NCBI GenBank assembly: GCA_014377795.1
Contig: JACMOY010000110.1
Coordinates: 1-6,062 of the forward strand
Length of the DNA stretch: 6,062 nucleotides
Source: Actinomycetota bacterium
Lineage (GTDB): Bacteria; Actinomycetota; Actinomycetes; Actinomycetales; Angustibacteraceae
Direction of reading: 5' to 3'
Below the pieces are notes generated by a model that saw only the letters and a list, made by a program, of their open reading frames with translations, did no database searches and was not told the origin of the DNA. Both the position numbers and the translations under genes were made by a program. Of this stretch, positions 5,820 to 6,062 are shown piece after piece (position 1 is the first letter of the stretch; every line of letters starts with the position of its first letter).

Positions 5820-5881
5820 GCACTTGCTGCACTACGTGCCGCCGCCGCTGCGGGCGCCGTGACACGTAGTGCAGCAAGTGC
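5820..5881. repeat. 19-bp perfect inverted repeat between convergent genes, probable bidirectional terminator
   Basis: The left arm GCACTTGCTGCACTACGTG (5820-5838) is the exact reverse complement of the right arm (5863-5881), around a 24-nt GC-rich spacer that can itself form a small CCG/CGG hairpin. It starts 21 nt after the flavin reductase stop and ends 14 nt before the GNAT stop, the ideal place for a bidirectional terminator. Neither side has a T-tract, so it would be a stem-only terminator, a 3'-end-stabilising structure, a dispersed palindromic repeat or a protein-binding site. The perfect arms have lower GC than the surroundings. Confidence 0.8.
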
Positions 5882-5895
5882 CGTCAGACCGGGGG

Positions 5896-6062
5896 TCAGG
5901 GGGCGGCTGTGAAGAAGCCGAGCACGGTCCAGCCGCGGTCGGTGAAACCGGTGGCCTCGGCCACCCGGGCGGACGCGGTGTTGTCCGGAGCGTGCAGGTA
6001 CGTCGCCACACGCCCCTCGTCGACCACCGGGCGGGCCGCCTGGGCCACCAGCCGCCGGGCCA
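5896..6062 (-). CDS. GNAT family N-acetyltransferase, C-terminal fragment (cut by window edge)
   Basis: The minus strand is open from the window edge to a TGA at 5896-5898, giving the last 54 residues. The stretch YLHAPDNTASARVAEATGFT followed by DRG matches the conserved C-terminal part of GNAT acetyltransferases of the FR47-like type: the beta strand with L.A...N..S.R.AE..GF that packs beside acetyl-CoA. It would transfer an acetyl group from acetyl-CoA to an unknown amine. The acetyl-CoA P-loop (R/Q-x-x-G-x-G/A) lies upstream, outside the window. It is convergent with the flavin reductase gene, and the large inverted repeat lies just past its stop. Confidence 0.85.
   Translation of the reverse strand, partial: ARRLVAQAARPVVDEGRVATYLHAPDNTASARVAEATGFTDRGWTVLGFFTAAP

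Overview
This window is GC-rich throughout, with almost every coding codon ending in G or C. GTG starts are common and genes are tightly packed on both strands, which points to a high-GC Gram-positive bacterium (Actinomycetota). The genus cannot be fixed from the sequence. I see no rRNA, tRNA, CRISPR array, transposase, integrase or phage gene. It reads as ordinary chromosomal housekeeping and metabolic sequence.

Layout. Positions 1-250 hold the possible tail of an upstream plus-strand gene, then what looks like a decayed SRPBCC (START/Bet v1-like) gene with its middle missing. Convergent to it, with only 6 nt between stops, is a 544-aa FAD-dependent oxidoreductase of the phytoene-desaturase/PYROXD2 type (252-1886, minus). 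A 169-bp intergenic gap separates this from a plus-strand pair: a FabG-like short-chain dehydrogenase/reductase (2056-2802) and a small multispanning DMT-type membrane protein (2810-3595). These lie 7 nt apart and are probably co-transcribed. Next comes a 67-aa cold-shock protein (3774-3977) behind an unusually structured leader of about 170 nt, followed by a clear intrinsic terminator (4004-4032). An App1-type HAD phosphatase-like protein (4059-5120, minus) and a flavin reductase family protein (5166-5798, plus) diverge from a 45-bp spacer. The window ends with the C-terminal part of a GNAT acetyltransferase on the minus strand (5896-6062), convergent to the flavin reductase, with a large perfect hairpin between them.

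How the genes relate. No pathway joins all the genes. The redox enzymes (FAD oxidoreductase, SDR, flavin reductase) are common actinobacterial neighbours, and their substrates cannot be read from sequence. The most informative parts are non-coding: (i) the cold-shock leader, with a terminator-shaped 13-bp hairpin and a separate CCTCCT element complementary to the ribosome-binding site; (ii) two divergent genes with mirrored TANNNT-N6-GTG starts, suggesting overlapping promoters and leaderless mRNAs; (iii) a 19-bp perfect inverted repeat between convergent genes without a T-tract. I found no evidence for a wholly new multi-gene system.
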